Made by a program: the position numbers and the translations under genes
Source of the DNA: Nitrospirota bacterium
Lineage (GTDB): Bacteria; Nitrospirota; Thermodesulfovibrionia; Thermodesulfovibrionales; JdFR-86
Assembly (NCBI GenBank): GCA_037386965.1
Contig: JARRLN010000003.1
Span: 1 to 48,297, forward strand
Length of the DNA: 48,297 nucleotides
Direction of reading: 5' to 3'
Part shown: one piece after another, positions 7,710 through 17,065 of the stretch
How positions within the stretch are numbered: position 1 is the stretch's first letter
Layout of the letters: each line of letters starts with the position of its first letter
The notes under the pieces: model-generated
The model's database searches: none
What the model was told of the DNA's origin: nothing
The model's input: only the letters and a program-made list of their open reading frames with translations

Positions 7710-8174
7710 ATGCCGGAAGAGTTTCGCCGGGCCCTCGGGCACGCCGTCAGGCTCCTCAGATACCGTGAGAGGAGCAGGAAGGAGCTGGCCTTTCGCCTAG
7801 GGAAAAAGGGCCATGGCCCGGAGGTGGTGCAGGAGGTCCTCGAGTTTCTCGATGAGCAGGGCCTTCTGGATGACGCCCGGTGGGCGCGGACCCTGCGCGG
7901 GAGGGCCGAAGACGTCCGCCTCCTGGGGGAGGCGGGAGCCCGCCGCTACCTGGAGGCCATGGGCATAGGTTCGGGCGATGCCCGGGAGGCCCTCGAGGCG
8001 TACGACGAGCAGGGGGTCGCGCGGAGGCTCGTCCAGAGGGAGCGGCGGCGGATGGCGCACCTGCCCGAAGGCGTGCGGAAGAGGCGGATTCTCGGGAGCC
8101 TGAGGCGGAGGGGCTTTTCCTCGCGCTCCGCGCGGAGGGCCCTGAGAGAGGACATCGAGGAGGAGGACGAGTAA
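7710..8174 (+). CDS. recX: RecA regulator RecX
   Basis: A 154-residue RecX, which binds RecA filaments and limits strand exchange. It shows the typical tandem three-helix repeats: RLLRYRERSRKEL near the N-terminus, the FLDEQGLLDDARWA motif, and a C-terminal repeat ending in GFSSRSARRAL. It lies in the recA operon and ends in TAATG, overlapping the next start by one base. Confidence 0.9.
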   Translation: MPEEFRRALGHAVRLLRYRERSRKELAFRLGKKGHGPEVVQEVLEFLDEQGLLDDARWARTLRGRAEDVRLLGEAGARRYLEAMGIGSGDAREALEAYDEQGVARRLVQRERRRMAHLPEGVRKRRILGSLRRRGFSSRSARRALREDIEEEDE

Positions 8175-8526
8175 TGCGGATATGGTTTGCGGCTGCCGTT
8201 TTGCTTGTGTTTCTGGCGGGGTGCTCAAAGGGGGTGAGATACTCGCCTTCCGAGATAGACGCGTTTTCCCCGGACGTGCAGGAACACATCAAGAAGGGTG
8301 AGATAGCGCTGGGGATGAGCCCGACGGCCGTGCGGTACGCCTGGGGCGCTCCCAAGGACGTGAAAATCCCCGGGCCCGACAAGCAGGGCCGGTTCGTCGA
8401 GATATGGACCTACGGGCGGTTCCCGGGCACGGAGACCAAGCTCATCTTCGCCGATGGCGTGCTGACCGGCCTTATGGGCAATGAGAAGAAACCCCTTATC
8501 AAGATAGAGCCCCCGCAAGAGGCGCG

Positions 8527-8530
<4 letters not shown>
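8174..8530 (+). CDS. small predicted lipoprotein
   Basis: A 118-residue protein with a lipoprotein signal peptide (hydrophobic stretch ending in the lipobox LAGC, cysteine 17). The mature part has an SmpA/OmlA-like feel (KKGEIALGMSPTAVRYAWGAPKD, then WTYGR and LIFADGVLTG). This strand-helix layout is found in BamE-type outer-membrane lipoproteins, but similarity is by pattern only. It overlaps recX by one base and alaS by four (ATGA), so it is translated as part of this operon. Confidence 0.8.
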
Positions 8531-11166
<2,636 letters not shown>

Positions 11167-11195
11167 ACCTCTAACCCAGACCGCGGAGGTGCCCG

Positions 11196-11519
11196 ATGGA
11201 TGTCTTTGAATCTGTGAGGAAAGCGCTCCTGGCCGGCTTCGGGATGCAGGACAAGGTGCGGGAGTACATAGACGAGCTCGTCAAGAAGGGCGAGATCAGC
11301 GAGTCCCAGGGCGCCAAGCTCGTCAAGGAGTGGAGCGAAAAGGCCGAGAAGAGCACCACCGAGCTGAACGAGACCATCGCGGAGGTCATGTCCAAGACCC
11401 TCCAGAGGATGAACCTCTCCACAAAAGGCGACATCGACAAGCTCAACAAGGAGATGAAGACCCTCTCCTCCCGTATCGAGCGGATAGAGAAGGCCCAGAA
11501 GCAGCAAGCGGGTTCCTGA
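11196..11519 (+). CDS. phasin-like coiled-coil protein
   Basis: A 107-residue all-helical protein. The N-terminal part (FESVRKALLAGFGMQDKVREYIDELVKKGEIS) resembles phasin/PhaF-type polyhydroxyalkanoate regulator proteins, and the C-terminal part (KGDIDKLNKEMKTLSSRIERIE) forms heptads of a coiled coil. No PHA synthase lies nearby. It has a strong GGAGGTG Shine-Dalgarno sequence and is followed 10 bases later by ubiB, so a membrane or quinone-related accessory role like that of UbiK is possible but unproven. Confidence 0.75.
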   Translation: MDVFESVRKALLAGFGMQDKVREYIDELVKKGEISESQGAKLVKEWSEKAEKSTTELNETIAEVMSKTLQRMNLSTKGDIDKLNKEMKTLSSRIERIEKAQKQQAGS

Positions 11520-11529
11520 CAGGGGGCCG

Positions 11530-13227
11530 GTGGATATTTTCCGGCTGACCAAGACATACAAGACGGCCCGGCGGCTCCAGCAGGTCGTCAATGTCTTTCT
11601 GAAGCACGGTTTCGGCAGCATCATCGACCGCATCCAGCTGGGGCGGCACATACCCCTGCTCAGGCGACTGAAGAGCTTCGGCAAGTGGCCGTCCATGAGA
11701 GAGCCCAGCGTGCCGGAACGGCTGAGGCGCGCCTTTGCCGAGCTCGGGCCGAGCTTCATCAAGCTCGCCCAGGTCCTCTCCTCCCGGCCCGACCTCATCA
11801 CGCCGCGCTACGCCGACGAGTTCAAGAAGCTCCAGGACAAGGTGCCTCCCTTCCCCGCGGAGGAGGCCCGGCGCATCGTCGAGGATGAGCTGGGCATGCC
11901 CCTGGACCGGGCCTTCCTTCATTTCGGGGACGAAACACTCGCCGCGGCCTCCATCGCCCAGGTGCACCCGGCCACCTTGCTTGACGGGACGGACGTGGTC
12001 GTCAAGGTCCAGCGCCCCGACATCCGGGAGCAGTTGGACGTCGACATCGAGATACTTCTGACCATGGCCCGGCTCATAGAGGCCAATATCCCCGAGGCGA
12101 AGTTCTTCAATCCCATGGGAATCGTCCAGGAGTTCCAGAAGAACGTGAAGCGGGAAATGGACTTCGTCCAGGAGGGCAGGAGCGCCTGCCGCTTCCGGAG
12201 GAACTTCGAGGGGAACGTCAACGTCTACATCCCCGTGGTTTACCCGGAGTTCAACACCGAGCGGGTCCTGGTCATGGAGCGCATCCACGGCGTCAGGGTG
12301 GACGACATCGCGGGCATCGAGCGCCTGGGGCACGACCGCAAGGAGCTGGCCCGCATCGGCGTGGACGCCTACTTCAAGATGATACTGGAGGACGGCTTCT
12401 TTCACGCCGACCCCCATCCGGGCAACATATTCGTGATGCCGTCGGGGCAGATGGGGTTCATGGACTTCGGCATCGTGGGCCGGGTGACCGAGGAGATGAA
12501 GACCACCCTGGCCAGCACGTTCGTGGCCTTCATCTACAAGGACTGGGACAAGCTCATAGACCGGTATATAGAGCTGGGCCTCGTTCCGGAGGACGTGGAC
12601 CTGGAGGACTTCCGCAAGGAGTTCAAGGCTGACCTCGTGGACCTCCTGGAGCCCCTGTACGGCCTGACCCTGAGGGAGCTGGACTTCGCCCAGTACCTGG
12701 AGACCGTGGTGCACCTGGCCATGCGCCACAACCTCAGGATACCCTCCGACCTTCTCCTCATCGACAAGGCCATCCTGGTCCTGGAGGACCTGGGGACGCG
12801 CCTTGACCCGGATTTCGATTTCATGTCCGCCTCCGAGCCCTACGTCACCAAGCTCATGCGCGAGCGCTTCCGGCCGGGCAAGGTGGTCCGCGAGGCCGCC
12901 AACGAGGTGCAGGAGGCCACGGAGTTCTTCGTCTTCCTGCCCAAGCAGATGAAGAAGATCATCCGCAAGGTCCTCAGAAACGACATTCACATGAAGCTCA
13001 CCCACATGGGGCTTGAGCATTTCATCCGCGACATGGACCGCTCGAGCAACCGGGTGTCCTTCGCCATGATAGTAAGCTCCATCCTCATCAGCTCCGCCAT
13101 CATGCACGCCACCGGCGTGGGGCCCACCATCTACGGGATGAGCGTGCTGGGCTTCATCACCTTCGGGTTTGCCGCCATCCTGGGCGTCTGGCTCCTCGTC
13201 AGCATCATCCGCTCCGGCAGGCTGTAA
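11530..13227 (+). CDS. ubiB: UbiB/ABC1 atypical kinase
   Basis: A 565-residue UbiB-family protein kinase-like ATPase. The KxGQ region reads FIKLAQVLSSRPDL (Ala in place of the usual Gly), the Ala-rich nucleotide loop is AAASIAQVHPA, the catalytic segment is FFHADPHPGNIFV and the metal-binding segment FMDFGIVG. Two predicted membrane helices close the C-terminus. UbiB works in quinone biosynthesis or lipid handling; in a menaquinone producer the target is unclear. The start is GTG, with AGGGGG four bases upstream. Confidence 0.92.
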   Translation: MDIFRLTKTYKTARRLQQVVNVFLKHGFGSIIDRIQLGRHIPLLRRLKSFGKWPSMREPSVPERLRRAFAELGPSFIKLAQVLSSRPDLITPRYADEFKKLQDKVPPFPAEEARRIVEDELGMPLDRAFLHFGDETLAAASIAQVHPATLLDGTDVVVKVQRPDIREQLDVDIEILLTMARLIEANIPEAKFFNPMGIVQEFQKNVKREMDFVQEGRSACRFRRNFEGNVNVYIPVVYPEFNTERVLVMERIHGVRVDDIAGIERLGHDRKELARIGVDAYFKMILEDGFFHADPHPGNIFVMPSGQMGFMDFGIVGRVTEEMKTTLASTFVAFIYKDWDKLIDRYIELGLVPEDVDLEDFRKEFKADLVDLLEPLYGLTLRELDFAQYLETVVHLAMRHNLRIPSDLLLIDKAILVLEDLGTRLDPDFDFMSASEPYVTKLMRERFRPGKVVREAANEVQEATEFFVFLPKQMKKIIRKVLRNDIHMKLTHMGLEHFIRDMDRSSNRVSFAMIVSSILISSAIMHATGVGPTIYGMSVLGFITFGFAAILGVWLLVSIIRSGRL

Positions 13228-13229
13228 CG

Positions 13230-13247
13230 GGGCACCCCCGGGTGCCC
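13230..13247. terminator. hairpin between convergent ubiB and PA2779-type gene
   Basis: GGGCACCC and GGGTGCCC form a perfect 8-bp stem around CC, three bases after the ubiB stop. There is no T tract on either side, so it may be a bidirectional pause or mRNA-stabilising hairpin rather than a classical terminator. A related palindrome occurs at 15066-15081. Confidence 0.5.
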
Positions 13248-13296
13248 TTCGGTCCACCGGCGAAGCGAAGGGGCTCTCTCCGCGGGCCGGAAGCGC

Positions 13297-13677
13297 TTAT
13301 CGGAGAATCACGCTGTGGCCGGTCAGCTCAAGGAGGACGATGACGAGAAGAACCACGACCAGGAGGGTCACCACCGTCGTCCCGGCGTCCCCGGCCGGCA
13401 CGGCATCCTCCAGGCGCCGGGCCAAGCGGTGAAGCTCCGCGTCACTGAGCCCGGCCAGCCTGCCCTGCACCTCCCCGGCGTCATATCCCAGGGCGGAAAG
13501 CCGCTCGCGGACCAGTTTGCTCTCGAGCACGGTCCGGACCCTGGCAAGGTCCTCCGCCCTCTCAGGCCCGGAAAGCGCAAGGGTCCGGGAAGGCGTGAAG
13601 GCCCCCTCCACCCGGGGCGCCACCGAAAGTGAAAGCATGAGGCCGACAAGAAAGAGAGAGAAGGTTTTCCTCGCCAT
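13297..13677 (-). CDS. PA2779-family small membrane protein
   Basis: A 126-residue protein with a signal peptide (SLFLVGLMLSLSVAPRVEGAF), a conserved soluble part (RVRTVLESKLVRERLSALGYDAGEVQGRL, then LSDAELHRLARRL) and a C-terminal membrane helix. This is the layout of PA2779-type proteins, whose function is unknown; they often sit beside a PA2778-type cysteine peptidase, which is absent here. I chose the internal ATG at 13677, because GGAGG lies 5 bases before it and would be inside the gene if the upstream ATG were used. Confidence 0.78.
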   Translation of the reverse strand: MARKTFSLFLVGLMLSLSVAPRVEGAFTPSRTLALSGPERAEDLARVRTVLESKLVRERLSALGYDAGEVQGRLAGLSDAELHRLARRLEDAVPAGDAGTTVVTLLVVVLLVIVLLELTGHSVILR

Positions 13678-13714
13678 AGGAGCCTCCATGAGATGTAGTG
13701 AAAGGACCCGTAAG

Positions 13715-13742
13715 ATTACAGCTTCGGGGAGGCCGCTGTAAA
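13715..13742 (-). promoter_or_regulatory. promoter of the PA2779-type gene
   Basis: On the minus strand, TTTACA (13737-13742), a 16-base spacer and TGTAAT (13715-13720) would start transcription near 13708. The leader is about 30 bases with a GGAGG Shine-Dalgarno sequence, so this is a leadered transcript. Confidence 0.55.
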
Positions 13743-13773
13743 GAGGCGCTTGGGGCCCCGTCCGGCAACGGCC

Positions 13774-13802
13774 TTGAAATAAACATTGTTTTAGGCTTCA
13801 AT
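13774..13802 (+). promoter_or_regulatory. candidate leaderless promoter of the kinase-like gene
   Basis: TTGAAA (13774-13779), a 17-base spacer and TTCAAT (13797-13802, 4 of 6) end 7 bases before the ATG at 13810. No Shine-Dalgarno sequence is present. Weaker than the other examples. Confidence 0.4.
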
Positions 13803-13809
13803 GTCATGT

Positions 13810-14562
13810 ATGAAGCGAACCGTCCCCGTGGGGCGCGCAAAGAGCAGGGCGGAGATCGAGGCCTTCGGCCTGGAGCCCGGGTTTCGCATCAACAGAAAGT
13901 ACGAGGTCCTCTCCCTCCTGGGCTCGGGCTGGGAGGGGGAGGTGTACAAGATCGTCGAGGTCCGCACCGGCATAGAGCGCGCCGCCAAGCTCTTCTTTCC
14001 ACAGCGCAACCCGCGGGGCAGGACGGCCCGCCGCTATGCCAAGAAACTGCACAAGCTCCGGCACTGCCCGGTCATCATCAAGTACCACACGGAGGAGACC
14101 TTTTCTTTCAGGGGCATGCCCATCATGGCCCTCATCTCGGAGTATGTGGAGGGCGAGCTTCTCTCGGACCTCCTCAAGGCCCTGCCCGGCCGCCGCCTGA
14201 GTCCTTTCGAGGCTGTTCACCTCCTCTACGCCCTGGTCCGGGGGATTGAACAAATCCACCAGCAGGGCGAGTACCACGGCGACCTGCACCTGGCCAACAT
14301 CATCGTCAGCCGCTACGGCCTCACCTTCGACATCAAGCTCCTGGACCTGTACCACTGGGAGGCCCCCAGGCGCGAGAACAAGCAGCAGGACATCGTGGAC
14401 CTCATCCGGGTCTTCTACGAGTGCCTGGGCGGGGCCCGCCATTATGCCCGGCAGCCCGAGGCGGTCAAGTACATCATCTCGGGCCTGAAACGCTCCCTCA
14501 TCCTGAGGAAGTTCCGCTCCATGGGGCAGCTCCGCAAGCACCTGGAAACGATGCAGTGGTAA
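13810..14562 (+). CDS. small serine/threonine protein kinase-like protein
   Basis: A 250-residue single-domain protein-kinase fold. The glycine loop is LGSGWEGEVYKI, the ATP lysine K60 lies in RAAKLF, the catalytic loop is YHGDLHLANII (HGD in place of HRD; D158 and N163 kept), and the DFG position reads LLDLYHW with D179. The domain is short and ends with a few helices, with no sensor or membrane segment. HGD loops are seen in several kinase-like families with atypical substrates. Activity is plausible because Lys, Asp, Asn and Asp are retained. An in-frame ATG at 13801 is an alternative start. Confidence 0.8.
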   Translation: MKRTVPVGRAKSRAEIEAFGLEPGFRINRKYEVLSLLGSGWEGEVYKIVEVRTGIERAAKLFFPQRNPRGRTARRYAKKLHKLRHCPVIIKYHTEETFSFRGMPIMALISEYVEGELLSDLLKALPGRRLSPFEAVHLLYALVRGIEQIHQQGEYHGDLHLANIIVSRYGLTFDIKLLDLYHWEAPRRENKQQDIVDLIRVFYECLGGARHYARQPEAVKYIISGLKRSLILRKFRSMGQLRKHLETMQW

Positions 14563-14682
14563 GCCCCCGGGAATGCCGGAATCCGTCAGATTTGACCATT
14601 TGCGTCTCTATCATCCTTCGCCCGCCGTACCCCCGAACGGCAAAAGTGCTTTTATCCTCTCCGCTTAGGACGTTTTCCCCAG

Positions 14683-14720
14683 GTGTGCGTTTTTGGCACT
14701 TTTCTTGCTTAAACGCACAC
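14683..14720 (+). promoter_or_regulatory. sigma-54 promoter nested in a 10-bp perfect inverted repeat
   Basis: TGGCACT-TTTC-TTGCT (14694-14709) matches the sigma-54 consensus TGGCACG-N4-TTGCW, with the GG and GC doublets at -24/-12 spacing. It is flanked exactly by GTGTGCGTTT (14683-14692) and AAACGCACAC (14711-14720), a perfect inverted repeat, so the promoter sits in the loop and the right arm reaches the expected start site near 14720. The target is the two-CW gene at 14754. A further small inverted repeat, AAAAG-TG-CTTTT, lies at 14642-14653. Confidence 0.85.
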
Positions 14721-14753
14721 GGGCGCGTAAGTACAGAAGAAGGGGAGGTAGCG

Positions 14754-14990
14754 ATGAACTGTTGGGAGTTCAAGCAGTGCGGGCGAGAAGCGGGCGGAGC
14801 GAATGCCGAGAAGCTGGGCATCTGTCCCGCCTACCCGAACCACGGCAAGCACTGTGCCCGCATCGCGGGCACCTTCTGTGGAGGCGCCGTGCAGGGCACC
14901 TTTGCACAGAAGCTTCCTTCGTGCATGCAGTGCGAGTTTTACAACAGCCCCCATTATGACAAGTCTTACGTCATGTATCAGGCGTCCTAG
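14754..14990 (+). CDS. two-CW domain protein
   Basis: A 78-residue cysteine-rich protein that begins MNCWEFKQCGRE, the first CW motif, followed by CPAYPNHGKHCARIAGTFCGG and a closing CMQCEFYNS. Eight or so cysteines in this order define the two-CW family, usually fused to signalling domains but here free-standing. It probably binds a metal or iron-sulphur cluster and may sense redox state; that is inference. It has a GGGGAGG Shine-Dalgarno sequence and its own sigma-54 promoter. A 16-bp hairpin lies directly after the gene. Confidence 0.85.
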   Translation: MNCWEFKQCGREAGGANAEKLGICPAYPNHGKHCARIAGTFCGGAVQGTFAQKLPSCMQCEFYNSPHYDKSYVMYQAS

Positions 14991-15004
14991 GGGGTGACCA
15001 ACGG

Positions 15005-15039
15005 GAAGGAAAGCGCATCGTCCCGATGCGCTTTCCTTC
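15005..15039 (+). terminator. 16-bp hairpin after the two-CW gene
   Basis: GAAGGAAAGCGCATCG pairs perfectly with CGATGCGCTTTCCTTC around a TCC loop, 14 bases after the stop codon. It is very stable, but no T run follows. It could terminate transcription or protect the 3' end of the mRNA. Confidence 0.6.
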
Positions 15040-15065
15040 GTCTGAGCCCATCGAAAGCTTTGCAA

Positions 15066-15081
15066 TGCACCCCGGGGTGCA
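15066..15081. repeat. 16-bp perfect palindrome
   Basis: TGCACCCCGGGGTGCA is fully self-complementary and lies between the two-CW gene and the exporter. It resembles the intergenic hairpin at 13230-13247 (GGGCACCC...GGGTGCCC), so it could belong to a dispersed intergenic element or be a dimeric regulator site. Confidence 0.6.
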
Positions 15082-15124
15082 CCCTCACACCTCCTTTTAA
15101 ATAGGCCAAAAGCTCTAAGACGTC

Positions 15125-15142
15125 GGCCTGTTCGGCCTTTTT
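15125..15142 (+). terminator. weak plus-strand terminator candidate
   Basis: GGCC-TGTTC-GGCC is followed by five T residues. The 4-bp stem is short, so this is tentative. It would back up the hairpin at 15005 before the convergent exporter gene. Confidence 0.35.
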
Positions 15143-15157
15143 GACTCCATATTCTTC

Positions 15158-15931
15158 TCAGGCCCTGCGCTCGAAGAGCTTCGAGGAGACCGTAACGAAG
15201 ACAGTGGAGACGGCGCAGACCACGGCGATGTCCAGCCCCAGGGGGAAGTCCGGGCTCAGGACCCCGGCTTCCATCGGTGTGGTCAGGTGCTTGATTGCGT
15301 CCACGCCGTAGGTAAGGGGGTTTGCCTTGGAGGCGACCTTCAGGATTTCCGGAAGGAGCTTCACCGGGTACATCGCCCCGGAGAGAAAGAACATGGGCAT
15401 GACGATGAAATTCATGATGACGCTGAAACTCTCGTAGCTCTCGTAGAACGTGGCCAGGACGATGCCGAAGCTGCTTATGGAAAAGGCCACGAGGGCGCAG
15501 ATTATGATGACGCCCGCTATGGAAAGCGCCCCGAGCTCGATTCCCAGCAGGGGGAAGAAACACAGGATGAGCGCGGCCTGTATGGTGGAGACGACGGTGC
15601 CGCTCAGGGCCTTGCCCACGACGATGGAGAACCGGGAGACCGGCGCGACCAGGATTTCCTTCATCATGCCGAATTCCTTGTCCCATATGATGGATATGCT
15701 GGAGAAGATGCTGCTGAACAGGATGGTCATGCCCAGGATGCCGGGGAAGATGAACTGGGTGTAGGTGACCCCCTCCACGGGCCGGACCAGCCTGCTCAGG
15801 CCCGCGCCCACGAAGAAAAGCCAGATGAGGGGGCGCGCCACCGTGGCCACCAGCCGGCTCCGCTCCCGGACGAACTTCTTGAGCTCCCGGGACACGATGA
15901 CGTATACGGCGTTGAATCCGAGGACGCTCAC
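15158..15931 (-). CDS. ABC-2 type transporter permease
   Basis: A 257-residue permease with about six membrane helices of the ABC-2 (DrrB/NodJ-like) type. It has the family segment FIFPGILGMTILFSSIF after the first helices and a conserved ERRA-type end. It forms an exporter with the ATPase encoded immediately upstream; the two genes overlap by 4 bases (GTGA), so the start is GTG. The substrate (drug, lipid or polysaccharide) cannot be deduced. Confidence 0.9.
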   Translation of the reverse strand: MSVLGFNAVYVIVSRELKKFVRERSRLVATVARPLIWLFFVGAGLSRLVRPVEGVTYTQFIFPGILGMTILFSSIFSSISIIWDKEFGMMKEILVAPVSRFSIVVGKALSGTVVSTIQAALILCFFPLLGIELGALSIAGVIIICALVAFSISSFGIVLATFYESYESFSVIMNFIVMPMFFLSGAMYPVKLLPEILKVASKANPLTYGVDAIKHLTTPMEAGVLSPDFPLGLDIAVVCAVSTVFVTVSSKLFERRA

Positions 15932-16962
15932 CCGCGGCGCCTCCTGTAGGCGCGTATCTCCTCCCTGATGGTGTCGGCCCCCCTGGCGGCCTCCGGCCGG
16001 ATGGCCTTGCCCGTGAGGCTCAGGAAGACGTCGTTCAGGGTGGGCCTTTCCATGCGCACCGAGACGACCATGTCCGCAAGCGCCCTGATGACCTCGGGGA
16101 CGAAGGCCTCCCCCCGCTCGGCGGTTATGGAAATCTCCGGCCCCTTGACCTCGGGGGAGAGGCCCAGGGTCTCCTTCAGGATTTCCGCGGCCCGCGCATT
16201 GTCCGTGGTCCTCAAGGAGATGACGTCTCCGCCCACCGTCTTTTTCAGCTCCTCGGGGCTTCCCTCGGCGATTATCCTGCCCCTGTCTATGACGGCGATG
16301 CGCGAGCAGACCTCGGCCTCCTCCATGTAGTGCGTGGTCATGAAGACGGTCACCTGGTGCTTCTCCGGCAGCATGGTGATGAACTCCCAGAGGTTGGCGC
16401 GGCTCTGCGGGTCCAGGCCCAGCGTGGGCTCGTCCAGAAAAAGGACCCTGGGCCGGTGCATGACGCCCCGGGCCACCTCGAGCCGCCGCTTCATGCCCCC
16501 CGAGAAGTGCTTCACCAGGTCGTCCCGCCGTTCGAACAGGCCCACGAACTGAAGGGCGTCATGGGCCCGCTTTCTGACCTCGTTCTTTTTCACCCCGTAG
16601 AGGTACGCATGGAAGGCCAGGTTTTCGTAGGCGGTGAGGTCCTTGTCCAGGGTCGTGTCCTGAAAGACGATGCCGATGGCCTTCCGGACGGCGGCCGGCT
16701 CCCTCATGCAGTCGTGCCCGTCGATGCGGGCCGTCCCGGCGGTGGGAGCAAGCAGGGTGCACAGGACGTTGATGGTGGTGGTCTTGCCCGCGCCGTTGGG
16801 GCCGAGGAAGCCGAAGATGGTCCCCTCCCGCACCTCGAAGGACAGGTCCTCGACGGCCGTTATGGGCCCGAAGGTCTTTCTGAGGTTCTCAACCTGAATG
16901 ATGGCCATGGAGTGAAGGTCCGGAGGGGAAGGCGCCTTCCGGAGATGCGCCGCCCGCCGCAC
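15928..16962 (-). CDS. ABC transporter ATP-binding protein (DrrA-type)
   Basis: ATPase subunit of the ABC-2 exporter. Walker A is GPNGAGKTT, the signature is [15 protein letters not shown], Walker [12 protein letters not shown] and the switch histidine is in [11 protein letters not shown]-terminal extension of the DrrA type follows. The conserved protein begins [14 protein letters not shown] at 16908. I give the GTG at 16962 because an extended -10 (TGC-TATAAT) ends 6 bases before it, so the RNA would start on this codon. This adds 18 residues not seen in the family. ATG 16908, without a Shine-Dalgarno sequence, is the alternative. Confidence 0.85.
   Translation of the reverse strand: MRRAAHLRKAPSPPDLHSMAIIQVENLRKTFGPITAVEDLSFEVREGTIFGFLGPNGAGKTTTINVLCTLLAPTAGTARIDGHDCMREPAAVRKAIGIVFQDTTLDKDLTAYENLAFHAYLYGVKKNEVRKRAHDALQFVGLFERRDDLVKHFSGGMKRRLEVARGVMHRPRVLFLDEPTLGLDPQSRANLWEFITMLPEKHQVTVFMTTHYMEEAEVCSRIAVIDRGRIIAEGSPEELKKTVGGDVISLRTTDNARAAEILKETLGLSPEVKGPEISITAERGEAFVPEVIRALADMVVSVRMERPTLNDVFLSLTGKAIRPEAARGADTIREEIRAYRRRRG
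16927..16940. repeat. 14-bp perfect palindrome near the exporter start
   Basis: GGAAGGCGCCTTCC is fully self-complementary and lies 22-35 bases after the predicted transcription start of the ABC exporter, between the GTG (16962) and the ATG (16908) candidate starts. It may be an operator or an RNA hairpin controlling initiation at the ATG. Confidence 0.6.
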
Positions 16963-16968
16963 CTCCCC

Positions 16969-16977
16969 ATTATAGCA
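16969..16977 (-). promoter_or_regulatory. extended -10 promoter of the ABC exporter
   Basis: On the minus strand TGC-TATAAT is a perfect extended -10 (16977 down to 16969). No good -35 is visible, as is usual for extended -10 promoters. The predicted start falls at 16962. Confidence 0.65.
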
Positions 16978-17035
16978 GAAGGCCGCAAAGGACGAGACCG
17001 TCCCGGGCCGGGACCGTCCCGAACCGAGACCATCA

Positions 17036-17063
17036 AGGAAAGAGATACAAAGGGACTGGTCCC
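17036..17063 (-). terminator. candidate purC terminator
   Basis: On the minus strand, directly after the purC stop, GGGACCAGTCCC can form a short hairpin and is followed by TTTGTATCTCTTTCC. The stem is small and the T tract interrupted, so this is tentative. Confidence 0.4.
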
Positions 17064-17065
17064 CC

